Source of the DNA: a bacterium
GTDB taxonomy: Bacteria > Chloroflexota > Chloroflexia > Thermomicrobiales > UBA6265
DNA length: 7,558 nucleotides
Assembly: GCA_029977305.1 (NCBI GenBank)
Contig: JAPOLF010000097.1
Coordinates: 1-7,558 of the forward strand
Reading direction: 5' to 3'
A program made the position numbers and the translations under genes. Under the pieces are notes generated by a model. It had not been told where the DNA came from. It ran no database searches and worked only from the letters and a program-made list of their open reading frames with translations. Shown piece after piece: positions 6,295-7,558 of the stretch (position 1 is its first letter; each line of letters starts with the position of its first letter).

Positions 6295-6960
6295 GTGGGC
6301 ATCCCGATTCTCGCCGTTTCCGACGAGACCGATCCCCGAATTCACAGCTCGACGGTGCGTGAGCGGCTCGGACACGTCCGAATGGTGCTCGGATGCGGCG
6401 ACTTGCCCACCGACTACCTCGAGTTCCTCGCGGACGCCCTGAATCGCCCCGTCTACTACGTGCTGGGCAATCACGCGGAGGAATTGCGCCGGGGCGCGAT
6501 GCGCGGGGATGAGCGCAAACCGATGGGGGCGACCGATCTCGGCGGGCGGGTGGTCCGCGATCCCGACACCGGACTGATCCTTGCCGGGGTTCCCGGTTCC
6601 CCGAAATACGGCAATCACGAACCGGCCCAATACACCGATTGGGAGATCCGGATCATGCTCGCGAAGATGGTGCCCCGTCTGATGTGGAACCGTCTGCGGC
6701 ACGGGCGGGCACTTGATGTGCTGGTCACCCATGCGCCCCCGCGCGGGATTGGTGATCGGGAGGACGTTGCGCACCGCGGCTACGTCCCCCTCGTCGGGTT
6801 CGTCCGGTGGGCGAAGCCGAGCATCCACCTGCACGGCCACATCCACCTCTATGATCGCAACGAGTGTCGCGAGTTCCGTCTCGACGGCACGCGGATCATC
6901 AACGTCTTTCCCTACCAAGTGCTGGAACTCGACGACCCGCCGGCCGAGGTGCGCCGATGA
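6295..6960 (+). CDS. Calcineurin-like metallophosphoesterase
   Basis: Predicted two-metal phosphoesterase of 221 aa, cytoplasmic, acting on a phosphodiester or phosphomonoester that the sequence does not reveal. Motifs in order: ILAVSDETDP at 5-14, whose D10-E-T replaces the usual D-x-H of motif I; LGCGDLP at 32-38 (motif II, Asp36); YVLGNHAE at 55-62 (motif III, GNH); VLVTHAPP at 142-149 (motif IV); and HLHGHIHLY at 178-186 (motif V, GHxH). Its closest relatives in my experience are short YfcE-like or cyclic-nucleotide-like phosphoesterases of Chloroflexota and related phyla. Start GTG 6295 is supported by AGGG 6 nt upstream. The stop overlaps the ATG of the ParB-like gene as ATGA, so the two proteins are made from one message. 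Whether the SOS-type promoter 900 bp upstream also reads into this gene is unclear; no firm promoter is seen in the gap. Confidence 0.85.
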   Translation: MGIPILAVSDETDPRIHSSTVRERLGHVRMVLGCGDLPTDYLEFLADALNRPVYYVLGNHAEELRRGAMRGDERKPMGATDLGGRVVRDPDTGLILAGVPGSPKYGNHEPAQYTDWEIRIMLAKMVPRLMWNRLRHGRALDVLVTHAPPRGIGDREDVAHRGYVPLVGFVRWAKPSIHLHGHIHLYDRNECREFRLDGTRIINVFPYQVLELDDPPAEVRR

Positions 6961-7558
6961 GCGGCCAGTTCGATCAACAGGTCCGGCAGGATTTCGAGCG
7001 GGCACGGCAACGAGCCTTCGTGCACGACGTGATCGCCGTCCTGCAGCGCCGACAGAACGACTTGGTGCCCTATCACGAGATCCGGCAGCGGGTGTCGCCC
7101 GAGCGCGAGAGCTATCGCGGATTGCAGACGGTGCGGCTCGACCAGATCGTGGGCAGCATGGACCGCTTCCAGGATTTCGATCGCGAGTTCCTGCCGCGCA
7201 AGCGGTTCGTCGCGGGACGCTGGCAGAACGTCGATCGGGCGTACTACCAGGATGTCCAGCTGCCGCCGATCCAGCTCTATAAAGTGGGGGACATCTACTT
7301 CGTGAAAGATGGCAACCACCGCGTCTCGGTGGCGCGCGAGCGGGGGCAGGAATTCATCGACGCCGAGGTGTACGAGGGCCACGTGCGCGTGCCGCTCACC
7401 CCGGAGATGGAACCGCGCGAACTGCTGATGCAGGCGGAGTATGGCGAATTCCTGCGCAGAACGAATCTCGATCGATTGGTTCCGGATCATGACATCCGGC
7501 CGACCTCGCTCGGGCGGTACGACGAAATCGTCGGGGACATCGAGGGGCACCGCGCGTG
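6957..7558 (+). CDS. ParB/Srx-like domain protein, 3' partial
   Basis: Runs from ATG 6957 off the right edge: 200 codons plus two bases, with no stop. GAGGTG lies 5 nt before the ATG, which overlaps the stop of the metallophosphoesterase gene. Residues 1-52 are charged and helical. Residues about 55-145 resemble a ParB/sulfiredoxin-fold domain: LQTVRLDQIVGS at 56-67, RFQDFDREFLP at 70-80, LPPIQLYKVGDIYFVKDGNH at 102-121, then RVSVARERG. The DGNHRVSVAR stretch corresponds to the G-x-HR/GERR-type signature loop, which in relatives binds nucleotide or phosphate. Residues 150-200 (FLRRTNLDRL, SLGRYDEIVGDIEGHRA) begin a separate C-terminal region cut by the window. A role in chromosome partitioning is unlikely in this context. 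It may be a regulator or nucleotide-dependent enzyme working with the coupled phosphoesterase. Confidence 0.75.
   Translation, partial: MSGQFDQQVRQDFERARQRAFVHDVIAVLQRRQNDLVPYHEIRQRVSPERESYRGLQTVRLDQIVGSMDRFQDFDREFLPRKRFVAGRWQNVDRAYYQDVQLPPIQLYKVGDIYFVKDGNHRVSVARERGQEFIDAEVYEGHVRVPLTPEMEPRELLMQAEYGEFLRRTNLDRLVPDHDIRPTSLGRYDEIVGDIEGHRA

Noticed and set aside
5344..7005. 553-codon minus-strand open frame across the Rad52-like and phosphoesterase genes
   Set aside because: It is antisense to two genes with clear motifs and crosses their intergenic gap. It is low-complexity Arg/Gly/Ala/His-rich with no recognisable domain: a GC-driven shadow frame.

Overview
The window is GC-rich (roughly two thirds G+C by eye) and densely coding, with GTG starts, ATGA stop/start overlaps and long antisense shadow frames. 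The gene families and a GAAC-N4-GTTC SOS-type operator suggest a Gram-positive-like or Chloroflexota (Thermomicrobia-like) bacterium. This is inference, since no rRNA or marker gene is present; a high-GC actinobacterium is the main alternative. I see no tRNA or rRNA gene, CRISPR array, insertion sequence or prophage structural gene. No stretch over 300 bases lacks a gene.

Region 1 (1-2506, + strand) is a two-gene operon. It holds a glutamine synthetase-family ligase, cut at its 5' end by the window edge, and 40 bp later an amidohydrolase-2 family protein. Together they carry the two halves of the fungal FluG and plant NodGS fusion proteins as separate genes, which points to gamma-glutamyl-amide or related nitrogen-compound metabolism.

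Region 2 (2522-5312) begins with a small unrecognised gene on the minus strand, convergent with the amidohydrolase. A short divergent spacer follows, with an extended -10 promoter candidate. It leads into a translationally coupled pair: a sulfotransferase-like protein with an extra C-terminal beta-rich domain, and a GT-A glycosyltransferase-like protein with an extra N-terminal beta-rich domain. The pair probably decorates a surface glycan or other glycoconjugate.

Region 3 (5313-7558) looks like a DNA-maintenance region. A well-formed promoter (TTGCCG-17 bp-TAAGAT) has a 14-bp CGAACA-CC-TGTTCG palindrome inside its spacer, where LexA would block RNA polymerase. It drives a protein whose core resembles the Rad52/DdrA-like single-strand annealing fold, followed by a Pro/Ala/Ser linker and a small helical C-terminal domain. 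About 100 bp downstream come a divergent metallophosphoesterase and, overlapping it by ATGA, a ParB/Srx-like protein that runs off the window. The SOS-controlled annealing protein, and its possible functional link to the phosphoesterase/ParB-like pair, is the most interesting part of the window.
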